This document shows positions 12,671 to 26,500 of a stretch of 64,000 bases of DNA, piece after piece. The position numbers and the translations under genes are program-made. A model generated the notes under the pieces. It was given only the letters and a program-made list of their open reading frames with translations, had not been told where the DNA came from and did not search any database. Within the stretch, counting starts at the first letter, position 1, and each line of letters opens with the position of its first letter. This DNA is from Rhizophagus irregularis (taxonomy: Eukaryota > Glomeromycota > Glomeromycetes > Glomerales > Glomeraceae), in NCBI RefSeq assembly GCF_026210795.1, contig NC_089437.1, positions 4,712,001 to 4,776,000 of the forward strand, written 5' to 3'.

Positions 12671-15127
12671 ATTCATCATCAACCCACTAATTTTTATATC
12701 TTTTATCTTTTATAAACTTTTTATATATGAACTTATCTGTTTATTTTTTTCGTCTTATTCAAAGATAATTTGTGTAAATAAATAGCTCATAATTGAGTTA
12801 ATTACTTGATTAAAAAATTTTCTTTCATAATAATTAAATATAATATGAATTTTAAATCCTCGATCTCTTTCCCCGCACTCTAATCGTCTAAATCTAATCG
12901 ATAAATTTTTAGCATAAATTTTAGCACAAAATTATGAGCAATTCATACTTAACAAAATTCAAAGGCGTAATATATATATATATGTATCAATATAAGATAT
13001 ACTGTAGAATTGCAAATATGCAAAATAACTTAGCAAAAAAATAGATTAAAACATTGATTGCGTTCAATCATTATTCAATAAAATTAATAAATTGATCTTA
13101 AATACAATTTCTTCTTCCAGGTACAGTATCATCAAATCACGTACTAATTATCACTGTCACTTCTAAATAATTTGAGCCACAATTCAAGTGAGCCACATTT
13201 CACTCGCCTGCCTGTAGATCCTGTTCTCAATCAACCTTTTTTAAAAAAATAAAGAAAATAATTTTTCTTGGTTCTCAATTGAGAATAAAAAAATAAAGAA
13301 TAATGGCGAATTAATATTAATTATTTTAAATTAAAAAAAAAAATTATTTTCAATAAACTCGAAAAGAGAAATTCTTAGATTTTTTGGTAAGATGAAAGAT
13401 TAACAATGACAATCAAGAACCGTAATTTTTCCGCGAATTTTCCGCGCGAAAAAAAAAAATTAATTAATCATCCCCACGAGGTTTGTTCTCTGAGACGGAA
13501 AATCAAAAAAATACCAAAAAAGAATCTTTAATGATGCATTGCATTACAAAAAAGATTTATTTTTCGATCTACCATCACATAATCGCGCCAAAACTTTCTT
13601 TTCACGCGATATTTCTATTCTTTTTCTTTACCCCGCATTTTTCCAAATATAAACACATCATAATACGCCAAAACAAACAATAAAGTACATTTAATATTTA
13701 TAGAAAGGAAAAAAGATATAATCTTTTTCCCGCAAAACCTGATATATTTTTTTTTATTTATTTTTGACTTCTTTTTTTTTAAAAAAAATTTGAAAAAAAA
13801 AATACTCGAAAGAAAAAAAAAGAATTTAAAATGTTTGTTTTTCTGTAAAAACCCTTTAAAAGCTAGGACCAAAAAAAACCCATAAAAAAACAGAAACAAG
13901 AAAACAAAAAAAAAATATAAACAAAGAAAACGAATCTCAGCCGAAAAAAATATAAAATATAATCACAGACAAGATTCAAGTTAAAAAAAAAATTACAGAG
14001 AAGTTAATTTAAAAAATTTAACCATTTTAGAGACCAATATTTTTTTTTGTATAGAAAACTAAGAATAATTTAAAAGACAACCAATTCTTTCCTATTAACA
14101 CACCAGAAGAACTAGAGGAATGAATGAAAAAAAGTAACTTAGTTTTCGATCATTTGATAGATCATTTGAACTCTTAGGAGTTAAGTACCAGTTAAAAGAA
14201 ATACGAGAGATAAAAAAAAACCTTATATATGTAATTTGGGATAAAGGGAAATATGGATGGTGGATAAGAATATAACTTTTTTTTTTTGTCTTTTTTAAAT
14301 TTTTTGTAAGATAAGAAGGATATGGAAAAGGTTTATGTCGTAATAAAATGGAGATATAAAATAGGATAATGATAATATATCAATAAATTTTTTTTTTTTA
14401 GGAAAATTTTCGTTTATAATGGTAAAAATGCAATAGAGGAGGAAAATAAAGACCGGGGGATTGAGGAGTGAGGAGAAGAATGAGGAAAAAAAAAATATAT
14501 ATATATGTAAGAGAAAAAATATACAACAAACGTATTGACAGCGAACCATCGATAAACGTTTGCTTTCTGCCAGTCTATATTTAAAAAAAAAAAAAAGAGA
14601 AAAAAGGAAAAGGGGAGGAAAAATTTACAAAGTTGGCAGTCTATGTTGTCCAAGAACAAAAGAATAGTAAAATACCAACGCAGAAATGATCGGACATTTC
14701 CGATTGATAATTTCTCTTCATTTGAATCTCAAACTCTATGGTATTTAAGTCTATAGAAAAATAAATGCAAGTTGTTCTATGTATATATATATATAAAAAG
14801 AAAATGTTGATTTATAAACACAATGAAGCGAGAATATATATATTGGGTAGGGAGAAAAAAGTTGGAAAAAAAAATGTTTAAATAATACAAGGGAAAAAAA
14901 AAGCTAAAGGAAAGCTATAAGTGTCCTAGACCTTATTTAAAGGTCAAGACCGAAAATATTTCGGCCCGCACAAAATCGTCCATTCATATTATCTTTATTT
15001 TAATTCACAAAAGAGCAATACCAGACTCAGTCTTAGAAAACTCAAAGCAAATTTTTAACAATAAAACACAAAAAAAAATATAATTACTACAAATTGAACA
15101 AGTACTCGCACGTATCCATAAAAAAAA
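12671..15127. other. Intergenic between convergent H1 and HMG-box genes
   Basis: No gene supported. The H1 3' UTR should lie near 12671-12800. From about 13,200 to 15,100 the plus strand is strongly purine/A-rich, with many A-runs of 8-14. This would be a T/pyrimidine-rich 3' UTR of the minus-strand HMG gene. Open frames here encode only Phe/Lys low-complexity sequence and are not credible. Confidence 0.5.
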
Positions 15128-16639
15128 TTATAACCCTTGTAACAACATTTCTTGTTGCTTAAGACCGTGTTGGAAGTCGGCCAAAAGTTGCTGAGAATTA
15201 CGACGTGGAGTTTCAAGGACTAACGCGTAATGTTCGGCCAAGGTCGATTGACCTTCTTGCGAAGAAGAAAGTTCAAAAGAAGAATTATATACGTGATTAT
15301 GATAAGCAGATTCGGTATTATCATAATCATGGAAAAATCCTCCTTGTTCTTCAGTGGGAGAAGTTGTGAAATGACCCATTGCCATTAAATCATAATCAGT
15401 TGAGGTTGGTTGAGAATCTAAAAAAGAAGGGACGGTAGAGTTCGCTTTTAACATTGGAGCCTCATAAGAGTCAAGAACAAACCCATCATCAACGGGTAAG
15501 GAAGCGTTTATATCCAATTGACTTGAATATAAATTATTGAGATGCTCAACTTCATTGAACATCGTTTGAGAAGTCAACTCATGAGACAACAATAAATTAT
15601 TATGACCTTCATTATGATTATGGGCAGCTTCATATCTCAAAGCTGAAGATGACCTTCCGAATTGGCTACCGAATTGAAAAGTTGGTGGGGATAAAGAAGC
15701 AGGTGAACGTGCAAAAGGTGAAAGTAATGGGGTAGAAGCTGTGGAGTCACTTGTCCAAGAACTAACTGAATCTACGGAAGAGGCACGATAATGTCCGAAA
15801 AGAGCCTTTTTTTGTATATGAGTTAAATAAATCTCCTCTTGTTCATCATTACCTTCCAAACCTATTGGGTGATGGTAGATATGTTTTCCGTCATCACTAT
15901 CGCCCAATATTTCAGAACCATAACCTGAATCAGTAAAAATGATTTTTGAGTCAGAATTTGACTTCTTATTGTTACGGGCATTGGTGGTTTTTGACGAAGT
16001 TTTTGTGCTGCCAGGAGTTTTCAAGTTTTGCTTCTTCTTTTGTGGTTTGAATTTATAATCAGGATATTTGAGTTTATGTTCGAGTTTTAATTGCTTAGCG
16101 CGTTCTCTCCATAATTCTTTTACATCCTCTGGTTCATTATTCCACATATTTGCTGCAAGAACTGATACAACCTTATTGTTCATACCAGGATTTTCTGATA
16201 AGAACTTTTCTTTTATATGTTCACGATAGGCCATGAAACAATTTTTAGGACGTGGAATATAATTTTTATCAGCTTTACGTTTTCGATAAGCGGAGAGACG
16301 CGTGGTTGTAGTGGCTGTGGTTGAGGAAGCTTTCGCGTCAGTGGAACTAGGAGTTTTACTCTTTGGAATATCCATTGGTTTAGTAGCAGAACTTGAAGTT
16401 GGTTCTAAAGGAGAATCGATGGATGATTCTGAACATGCGTTATCAGGATATGTTTGTTCTTCAACTTTTAACGGAACCAAGACTACATCAAAACCTCTTG
16501 GCACGTGATAAACATTATAGTCATGGTTGGGAGAAGCAGAGTTTGATGGAGAAGATATGTCTGAAGGCGTGGAAGGTGAGGGCCACATAGAAACGGCTTC
16601 TTGTTTAAAGTATTCTTGGTCTGTAGTATTTGTGTTCAT
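15128..16639 (-). CDS. HMG-box transcription factor (MATA_HMG type)
   Basis: An intronless gene for a 503-residue DNA-binding protein. Residues about 128-198 form one HMG box of the MATA/SOX sequence-specific type: YIPRPKNCFMAYREHIKEK, NKVVSVLAANMWNNEP, VKELWRERAKQLKLEHKLKY, PDYKFKPQKKK. The RPxNxFxxYR start, the N-x-x-V/I-S-x-x-x-x-x-x-W core and the YPDYKFKP end match mating-type and Ste11-like boxes. The N-terminal 120 residues are Ser/Thr/Pro-rich; the C-terminal 300 are Ser/Gln/Asn-rich and probably disordered, with acidic patches that could activate transcription. Arbuscular mycorrhizal fungi carry large families of such genes, so a role in sexual identity is possible but not shown. The upstream region has long A/T runs. 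Confidence 0.9.
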   Translation of the reverse strand: MNTNTTDQEYFKQEAVSMWPSPSTPSDISSPSNSASPNHDYNVYHVPRGFDVVLVPLKVEEQTYPDNACSESSIDSPLEPTSSSATKPMDIPKSKTPSSTDAKASSTTATTTTRLSAYRKRKADKNYIPRPKNCFMAYREHIKEKFLSENPGMNNKVVSVLAANMWNNEPEDVKELWRERAKQLKLEHKLKYPDYKFKPQKKKQNLKTPGSTKTSSKTTNARNNKKSNSDSKIIFTDSGYGSEILGDSDDGKHIYHHPIGLEGNDEQEEIYLTHIQKKALFGHYRASSVDSVSSWTSDSTASTPLLSPFARSPASLSPPTFQFGSQFGRSSSALRYEAAHNHNEGHNNLLLSHELTSQTMFNEVEHLNNLYSSQLDINASLPVDDGFVLDSYEAPMLKANSTVPSFLDSQPTSTDYDLMAMGHFTTSPTEEQGGFFHDYDNTESAYHNHVYNSSFELSSSQEGQSTLAEHYALVLETPRRNSQQLLADFQHGLKQQEMLLQGL

Positions 16640-19600
16640 TGTGTATATTTTTTGCTAAAAAAAAAAAAAAAAAGTTACACATATATTAGAATATATATAA
16701 AATATTAATTTTAAAAGAAACTTTTTTTTTTCGCGATAGTTTAAAAACTTTTTTTTAAACTAATATAAAATTTCTTTCTTTAAAATAAACTTACTGTATA
16801 TGTATGTGTGTTTCTTTTTACAAGCGGAGGTATATTTCTTTGTTCTAATATGATAACAAAAAAATATATATCTATATATATAAAATAAAATAAAATAAAG
16901 AGAACCTAGTTTCTTTTATGGAACGAATAAAGAAAAAATTTTTGTGCGCAAAAAAAAAAAAAAGCAAGCTTTATAAAAGACGAAAAAGATGTCGAAAAGT
17001 TTATAATATTTTAGCGTTGATTGCTCTCAGAGCAAAGAACGAATATATGTATGAAATATATATATAAAAGTCTATTAAGTGTTAAGTGATTGGAAAGGGT
17101 TTTTTTTTTATGGGTGAAGAAGAAAAAGAAAAGGGAGAATGGGCAAGAAAAATAGTGGGGTAATATATAATAAAATAGGGAGCAGAGAAAAGGGGATGGA
17201 TGTTTGGTGGAGTAGCAAGATGGTGCGATGTAAGATTGCGCGATGATTGGACCAAATCAAGTAGGTTACGGCAAGTGTGTGAAATTAGAATTAAGAAGTC
17301 GAATAAGGTTAAGTGTATTGTTAAATATACATAAAATACATATATATAATTTATTTATTTATTTATTTATGTTATTTTGAGTTACCCACATTGAAATATG
17401 TTAATAAAACTGAAATTGAATTATTGAAACAACATATATATTTCAAAGGAACCTCTAATAATCATTTCACATTTTTTTTTATTGATGCACAAATATAAAT
17501 ATTTATCCAAACATTTGTATATCTTGTTCGCAATAGTCACTTCAAAAAAATTTTCCCCCTCACCCCACTTAACCCGCAGCTACGCAGCGGTTAATTTTTT
17601 TACTTCCACATACAGTTTTATAATTTTATAGACCTTATTAGGTATTATTATGTATGGATCTTTCAAGTTTGTCAATCAAATTTTAATAAGTCAACCCAGT
17701 TTTATAGAAGAGGATATTATAAATAATATATATGTGTGTATGTGTGTGTATGTATGTGTATAAGTATATAATGTATAAAGAGAGAGAGAAAATAAAGGTG
17801 ATAAAAATAGACAGAGAGAGAGAAAATTTGCCAAAGAAGCGGCAATGAGATCATTTGTCATCTAAAAAAAAAAAAGGTTTGATATTTTTTTGCTTACCAA
17901 ATAATTGTAAATTTTAACCGATAAGATTGTCAAGAAGCATTTACCGTAACCCAAAATGTAGATTTTAAGAATTTTTTTGTGGGATCCAAATTTGAAACTG
18001 AGAATAAGATCGTATGCACATGATAATTGCTTAAATATATGCTAATTAACACTGCTTATCAGTATACTTCATTAAAATAAAAAAAAAGGTTGCTCAATTT
18101 TCAATAATGGGTAATCGTTCGATATTGGAAAAAAGGGATGAAAATCATTGATGAGAGGAATGATAATTATAAAAACATGTGCTAAAAATCAACACCAATC
18201 AATTTAATACAAACAAAAAAAAAACGATAAACATTTGACTCTGCGGAAAAAGCAAGGAAAGCGAGGAAAACGAGGAAAAAAAAAAAAAAATTTCTCTACA
18301 CCAGAAGTCTAAGAATTTAATCCCTCATTTTGCCATAATCCCTCATTTCGCCAAATTTAGTTAACTAATTCTAGACCAAAGTGACAACTTTTAAAAAACC
18401 GTGATCTAAGATATCCAAAAATTTTTAGTATCATTTGTTTCACTTTTATAGTAATTTTTAACACAGCATGCTTCCGAAAATTTGAGATCGAATGACGTTG
18501 CAATGGAATCACTCGGGATAACCGCGGGAAGAGTCATATATGATATTAGTTCCCAATTCCAGTGTAACATGTACAATTGAATCATATATGGTACACAGAC
18601 ATTAAATGTCTCAGACTTTTCGTGTTCGGCATCAACAGGTACATACTCAGGTTGAATGTGTTGTCAATAATTGCACATGGGGTGAGAAACGAATTATTGC
18701 GAAAATGGGAAAAAGTTATATTACCTTTAAGTGTCACTTGTGCATTTTACTTAGTTGCATGCGTACGACATGAACTAGCAGTTATATGAACAATATTGAT
18801 AATATCGATAATTATTAGCTTTATTAACTGCAAATGCAGCAGAGTTAAAGAGGCTTTTCTGTCTGAGCATCACACGAGCATCACACGTTATCACTATTAA
18901 TCTAAAGAATAATTTTTTTTTTATATTTTCGCTTAAATTATACTTATTAAAACAAAGTTTAAAACGTCATTCATTATATAATATATAGTATATTACGTAT
19001 ATATTTAAATATTTACATATATATTTACAGTATATAAAAATATCAGGATATTTTAAAAATTATGTCTGTGAATTATAAACACGTACCTGTGCATTTTTTG
19101 ATGCTGATTTTTCTGCAACTTGCCGTTCATTACGTTAGCACAAAATTTATCTGATTAATAAAATGAATTGTGTTCTTGGCTGATTTTTTTTTTTAATCAG
19201 GTTATACATTTGGTTTGTTGTGTTGCGAAATACAACATGAATGTTTTGGCGTTAATTATTTATTTTATTTTTTTTTTAGCTTACATGAATTTTTTTTTTG
19301 GTGATAATTAGAACGGTTTTATACCTTGGGCAATCAGCCATCGGAAAAATTGGCGCAGTTAGTTATCTTTTTAGAACAAATTAAAATCCGCCATTGTCTT
19401 TATTTTATGCCAAAAGGTGATCTTTAATATGTACAATATCATGATTCTTTACATAAAAATGACTGGGGATATGTCAAAATTAGGGCCCCTTACATTTAAT
19501 CTATGATTAAGCTCACAGACAGATAGATAAACTCTATACATTAAATTTCTAATTTTTTAATTAAAAAAAAAAAAAATATTTAACTTGAAAAATAATTTTT

Positions 19601-22600
19601 TTTAGGTTTAGAAATTCTATAAAGTTTTTCCCTGCGTGGATCTTAATAACTTTTCATTCCTAAAAGATTGTCGCTGAAATTTAAAGAAACCCAATAAGAT
19701 AATAAGCTTGTTTATAACGTATGACAAAATATTCATCCGATAGTTCCGCTTAATTTCCGTTTAGAATAAGATTTAATTATCTCCGATTCGTGATTTTATT
19801 AAATACGATTTCACTATATTACACAGTAATATACTAGTAATGAACATCATACAATTAATTACAAAATACTAAAAATATCACAAATTTTTTCTCTTTTTTC
19901 TATTTCGTCTTGTAATTAATTATTAATTTAAATTTAATTATTAGAAATTTATTAATAACAAATAGTATAACAATTTGATATAATTATTTAAAACTTGTCC
20001 TCAAATTTTAATTATATCACATTTATTTTTATTTTTATATTTTTGTATTTTGCGTAACATTTAAAAAAAAATTTTCTTAAAAAAAGTTGTATAGGTTATT
20101 CCGATTTATACATAATTAAGTATCACAAATTTTTCTTATTAAGTTTTATGTATGTTGCTGCATGATTGTATGTATTCTATGTAATACAACTTCATTGTCA
20201 TCACGTTAAATATTTATTTTCAGCTCGAAACACTGAAAATAAAATGAACAGACCAAATTTATGTATATAATTTGTTGGCTAGCATTAAGATATAAAAGAT
20301 TTCACATGTTTCATGTGATTTTGATTATCATATGAATATACGTTTCGGGCATTTTTATTCAAAAATTATAGATTGTTATATTTCTATAATTAGTCGAAAG
20401 CACGTCCAAATTTTTGAAAATATAAACTTGCAACTATCAGCATGCAAATATTTTATGATTTTTTTTCATTTAATTAGTGTCTTGTTTTACTTACTGATCC
20501 TAATCCCAATGAATAAAAAAAGTTGTTTTTTTTTTGATTATTAAAAAATTATCTATAGATTATTTTAATCCTAAAAATATATCACTATTATTAGATAATA
20601 ATTCCAATATATTGAACAATTTTATTCCTTACCATTGATCATTAAATCAAAAACTTTGTAATAAAAATAGATTTAAAATGTTGGTTTAACACAAATAAAT
20701 TGTTAAAAATATCATTTGAATCACTTAAATATTTTATATATTGATTTTTATTTACTTAGCAAATGGAAATAAATCAATAGATTTATTCATCAGTATATTC
20801 AGTATATTCAGCATAATAAAAGTATTTCATAAAAAAACTTCAAAATATTTTATTAATTAAATTTTTGGTTTATTTACAATTATCATAATAAACAAAAGTT
20901 TTTTTTAAATATTAATATCAGAATATTAATGAATTATATACTGTCTTAAAATTAAATATTTCAAACAAAAAACAAAAACAAAATAAAAATAAATTAATTT
21001 AAAAAATATATAATCTGAAAATCCCATTTATAGATATAAAACTTTATAAATATCCCTTAATTTAAAAAAGTAATATTTATTATTTTATTTTTAAGATTAC
21101 ATTATACTAAAGTATTTGTTTTATATAAAATATAATTAAAATTATTAATATTATAAAATAAATAATTTATAAAAACAAACTTTAATATTAAAATTCCTTT
21201 TTTTAAAAATTGTATTTTTTGTTTTTTATTTTATAATATTATTTTAAAGAAATTGCTAAATATTACCAACAGTAATTGTTATAAATCTAAAAAATTTTTA
21301 ATATTTTATATGTAATTTTATGAAAAAAAAAATTATCTAAATTATTACTTTTATAAAAAAATGCAATATTTTGATTTTTATATATAATTTTTAATAAAAT
21401 TTAAGTTATAAAATTTTATTTAAAATTAACTAAAATGCTAATATTATTTAATTTTATTATATATTTTTGGGTATTGCTAAATCTCACCACAGGTAATTTT
21501 CACCACATCAGTATTAGAAAATATTAATGGGCAGAGTTTCATAACATTTTTAATTCTGCCCAAAATTCTATCTTAATTCTGGTAAGATGACAATTACCAG
21601 TAATAATATTTATCAATACTCTATATAATTTATAAATAAAATAAGATTTTCTGATATTAAAGAAGGTATTCATTATTTAAATAATTTTTTAAAAAACATA
21701 AAAATTTAATTTTTATAAATATATTTTTTTACTTTAAAAAAATTTCTTTTTATTAAATTTTCAAAATTTTAATATATAATATTATTTTAAATTAGGTAAT
21801 TTAGTAATTTTATTATGTATTACTTTAATTATTTTAAAAAAAAAAAAAAAGAAAAAAAAATCAAAAAAGTTATTATTTATAGTTTTAAAAAAAATTGTTT
21901 TAATTCTGCATTTTCTAAAGTGAATAATAATATAAGAATAAAGGAAGTCAAAAAGTCTAAAATTCAAATTATATTATTTCTGACTATTTCCTTATATAAT
22001 AGATGTATTAATTGCTAAAACTTACCAGCAGTAATGGTTATTATATTAGCATTATGAATTTATGATATATATTCAATCATAATTAAAATCTAATAAAATA
22101 CTAATTAGCATTATATCATAATTTCACTATTGATAATCATCACTACCAATGATATTTAATAATACTTAAAAAATAATACCTTTATAATAATCAAAATCTT
22201 ATTTTAAATAAATACTATAAAACTATTATTATAAAATATTTTAATATTAAAAAATTTATGTTTTTATAAATATAAGGTAAATTTTAATATAATTTTAAAA
22301 AATCACTATATATATAAAATAAAATTATAAAATAAAAAAAATTGGTAAAATTACTAGTAAATTTAGAATTTTATTTGAACTTTATTAAAAGTAAATGAAA
22401 TTCTATTAAAATATTTTAATAAATTTTTATAATTTTTATTAAAAAGAAATTTATAGTAATAAATAATATAATATTAAAAGAAATAATAAATTCAAAAAAG
22501 ATTTTTAAAGTAAATAGAGAAAAATGAATAACAAAGATACAATATTATAATTTTAAATCTATATACAAAAGTGAAAAAAAAATAAGAATGCAGATAGTTT

Positions 22601-23521
22601 ATATATGTAATATCTGGACTACAATTTATAGGAAAATATAAATATATCTGCTATATTTATAATTATTTTACTAGATTCTTTTAGATAAAATGCATGGTTA
22701 ATAAAAAAACTTAAGAAATAGTAATATTTTTATACAATATTTTTACAGTATTTGAAGTACTAGCAATTAGACAATATTAAAGAATTTACAGCTAATATTA
22801 TTGCTGAATTATTAACCCTTTAGCCAAAAGTTTAGGTATTTTGCAATTAATCAAACTTATAAAATAGATAAAAGTAATCATTTAAATAATTAGATAGAAA
22901 AATTGCCTTTAATTATTTGTAAAATTTGTATATTATATAGTATATTATATAGTTAAAACTATATTTATTAATTAATTTATTATTTTTAAATGTAATAAAC
23001 ATTCAAACTATTTGTACAATAAGTAAATCTTCTTATTTGAACAAGATCTATATACTATTTTCAATATTTAATAAATTTACATATATATATTGGCATTACC
23101 AAATAATTTTTTTAAGATCTTATAAAACCAGAAAATTATATAAATTAAAATGAAGAACAAAAAATCCAAAATAATTTGATAAATAGTTGTTATTTTTTAT
23201 TTAATTTGATTTTAAACTATATTTATTATAGTGATAAAGTTTAATGTAAAAATAGAAAAATAATAACTATAATAATATATTAGATTATTTATTTTATAAT
23301 TTTATTTTTTATATATAAAATACAATACTTACTAATATAAATAATATTGATAAAAATAATTATATATTCAATAATAAAAAAAAATATAAAGAATAAAAAA
23401 ATTATAAAGATAAAAATAATATAATAAACTATTCTAATTTTTATTGAAATTAAGTATATTAAATAGTTTTATTTATTTTATAATCTAATATCCAAAAACT
23501 ATTAAAAAATATTTAAAATAT
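16640..23521. other. Gene-poor AT-rich region
   Basis: No gene could be supported. The part to about 17,400 is likely the HMG-gene promoter and 5' UTR. 17.4-19.8 kb has mixed composition without recognisable coding. From about 19.9 kb the DNA is almost pure A/T with very few G/C, and the open frames are compositional artefacts. A recurrent motif of the form 'ttgctaaa..t.accag.agtaat' occurs near 21254, 21474 and 22011 and may mark decayed repeat ends. Confidence 0.5.
17728..17827. repeat. Simple repeats (TG/TATG and GA)
   Basis: A TGTG/TATG-rich stretch at about 17728-17770 is followed by two AGAGAG-rich blocks at about 17780-17827. It is an ordinary compound microsatellite in intergenic DNA. 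Confidence 0.7.
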
Positions 23522-23529
23522 ATAATTAC
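23522..23529. repeat. Left target-site duplication of hAT element
   Basis: The octamer ATAATTAC directly precedes the left inverted repeat. The identical octamer follows the right end at 26569-26576. Eight-base duplications are characteristic of the hAT superfamily. Confidence 0.88.
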
Positions 23530-26500
23530 TAGAAGTGCAGCCTTAATTACGCGACGTTTAATTTAAAGCATTACGCCATATATGTATTTACGACGTAACT
23601 CTAAATTAAATTTGACATAATGACGATGTCATAACTTATGACGCATTTAATATATTGACGTAACTTAAAATATAATAAATTTCAGTTTATTACTTTATTT
23701 ACTTTATTAAGATTTATGACAAAACAAAATTTAACAATTTACAAATTAGTTTTCCAAAACTTGATTTACTAAATCAATAGGATTAAAATCCATATTTCTA
23801 TCTATATTAGTTTCTTCACTAGTATTATTATCTATGTTTTCCAAATTTTCAAAAATTGGTTGTGTAAGATCGATAATATCCTCCAATATTATAGTAGTAC
23901 GTTCTTGTACACCCTAAGTTACCTGATCTTCCTCTAATAACAGATAATTAGTATTATCATTATTATCATCTAAAGCAACAATTTCACCAACTGCAGAAAT
24001 ATTGGCAACTTCTCTTAATTCTGCTTCGTCCAAATGCTTTCCATAATATGATAATTCATTTTTAATACTTGTTAGATAATAAGAACGAATTTTTGAAATA
24101 CCTTCAAGTTTTTGAACATCAAGCCTTGTACGTCTATCTCCAATAATCCATTTAAGTGTAGAAAAATTTCGTTCACATCCTGTTTGTAAAACAGCAATAC
24201 CAAATAGTCGGAGTGCAAGATTTCGTAGATGATATGGTTTGCTTCTTATAGAATCCCACCATAATTCAGGCATATCCATATTTTTTTCATAAGATAAATC
24301 ATAAGGCTTAAGTTTTTGATCATATTTCTGAAATTGTGTAAGTAGTTCTTTGCATTCTTGTTCAGAATATCCTAAATTTTGCCAAAGAGTTGTGGCTGTA
24401 ATTGCTGCATTTCTAAATCCTTCACCATTAAGACTCAAACCTAAAAAATTAAAATAATTTTATAGTGATAATAATTTTAAAAATTAACTGAAAAATATAA
24501 TATATACCTCGATAATAAGGGTGAAGAAAATAACATAAAAGATAAGCAGGATGCTGAAACTCAAGATAACGACGATTAAAGATTTGAATTGCTGAAACCT
24601 TATAGGGATTTGATGAAGGGAGACGAAATATAGCAATTGCTAATTTAATCATTTGCATAAAACAATCGGCTAAAGTGGCTGATTTTGATTTAAGAATATT
24701 GATGCATTCCTTGATAGGAGCCCAAATTGAACGAATATGATGACAATTTACGAAAAACTCCTCATCTTGGATTAAGAGAGAAACATGTGAATTTGTAATA
24801 AGACTATTATATTCCAATAAAATCTATAACATATAATTATTACAATTATTATATTATAAAATAAAGAATATTAATAAACGATTAAAAAAATATCTTGTCT
24901 AGTCAAAAATAGGACGCGCACGTAAAATTGAGTCTGTCGTCATATATAATGAACCCCATCTAGTCTTACACCATGTTTGCAATCTTTCAATATTAATTTT
25001 CATATTTTTTAAACCTTGAGCCAAAATTGAAGAAGCTTGATGTGAGTTATTAAAAAATCTTGTAATCATTCCACAATTTGAAATAAATTCCTTTATATCA
25101 TTAATTTTTACTAAATCAGCTGCTATCAAGTTAATAGCATGAGCTGCACATCGTATATCCCAAATATGACCATATTTTTCTTCTATCATTCTTCTAGCAA
25201 CTCGGCAATTAGAAGCATTGTCGCATTGTGTAGCTGTAAAATTTTGTTATTTAATTTTATTTCTGATTTTTGATATTTACGAGAAATGAGAATTCCCCTG
25301 TATGTAATTCCATAGAATAGTTGCGTAAAGCAACTAAATATTCTTTTCTATTGGGAGTTGTTACAACATAATTGTAAAGTGACTCATTTCGTTTAAACGT
25401 CCAACCATCTAGTGCTAATTATAGTAAAATAAATGATAGAAATTAATATTTAATAAATTTAATTATCAAAATAAATAATAAACACAATTTAAAAAAATTA
25501 AATTTTCTTTACTTAAAGTTAAACTATCTGCTATCTCCAATTCTGATTCAATTTTTTTATTAACATGTGAAATCTCTTCATCTAAACATCTACCAGACAA
25601 AGTAGTTCGAGATGGTGGGATATATGCCGGGTTTAAATTTTTAAATAAATCCAAAATAAATGGATTTTCAATGACCTCAAATGGGATTCCTGCCATCACC
25701 CATGCCTTTAATAAAGAGCAATCAATACGGCTGCTTATTTCGAGAGGAAGTGGATTATCTGAACTAAAGTGGTTTACAATTTTGGTTTGCTTATACCGAG
25801 GCTGTGGAGCTGGAGTTTGATCTTGATCTTGATCTTGATTTTGCGAAGAATCCATCTTTCGGGTATAATTTACCGTATTTTCAGCAAATTTATCACGTCA
25901 ATACTTGCTAATGTTTTCAGGATACGCCAAACATTCATTTGCTAAATGAGCTTTTAAAGCTACTGGCCTTCCCCTTGACCATTCCTTTTTGAAATGATAA
26001 CATGTAGCTTTATAATGACCTGGATTTATGTCGTCTCCTTGAATATAATATTGCCATACTTCGTCAAATTTTGGACCTCCTTTATTAGCTTTTTTTCGCG
26101 GAAGAGGTGTTTCAGATAAAGTGTCATTACTGCGCTTTTGTATATTAGTTCTAGTTGTTTCTGTCATAACGAGTTTTTGGTCGTGAGTTGTGACACGTAA
26201 AACAAAAAGAATGAAGTTAAATTTTGTGTTTATCGATCGAATTTATTATAAAAATAAGATCAACATTATGCATTGTACTCTGCAAAAATGAAATCAATTA
26301 CATTAAAGAAGTATTGGATATTTAACAAAAAGTATTTTTTTAAAAAAAAATAAAATAAAGTAATGCTAATAAGATAATTAAGTCACAATTTATTACTGAG
26401 TTACGTTAAATACAATACGTCATACGTCACATGTTACGTCAAAAGTCAGTAGTTACGGCATTAGCTTACATTATTATGTCAAACGTCACAAATTGTGACA

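Noticed and set aside
13483-13899. Open frames on both strands rich in Phe/Lys
   Set aside because: They come from A/T homopolymers in a 3' UTR-like region; composition is not protein-like and no motif is present.
18577-18789. 70-codon frame of fairly balanced composition
   Set aside because: No homologue recognised, no splice partner and no coding-like neighbours; probably chance.
21782-22018. Overlapping frames on both strands in the AT desert
   Set aside because: Poly-A/T derived Lys/Asn/Phe strings, expected in sequence nearly free of G and C.
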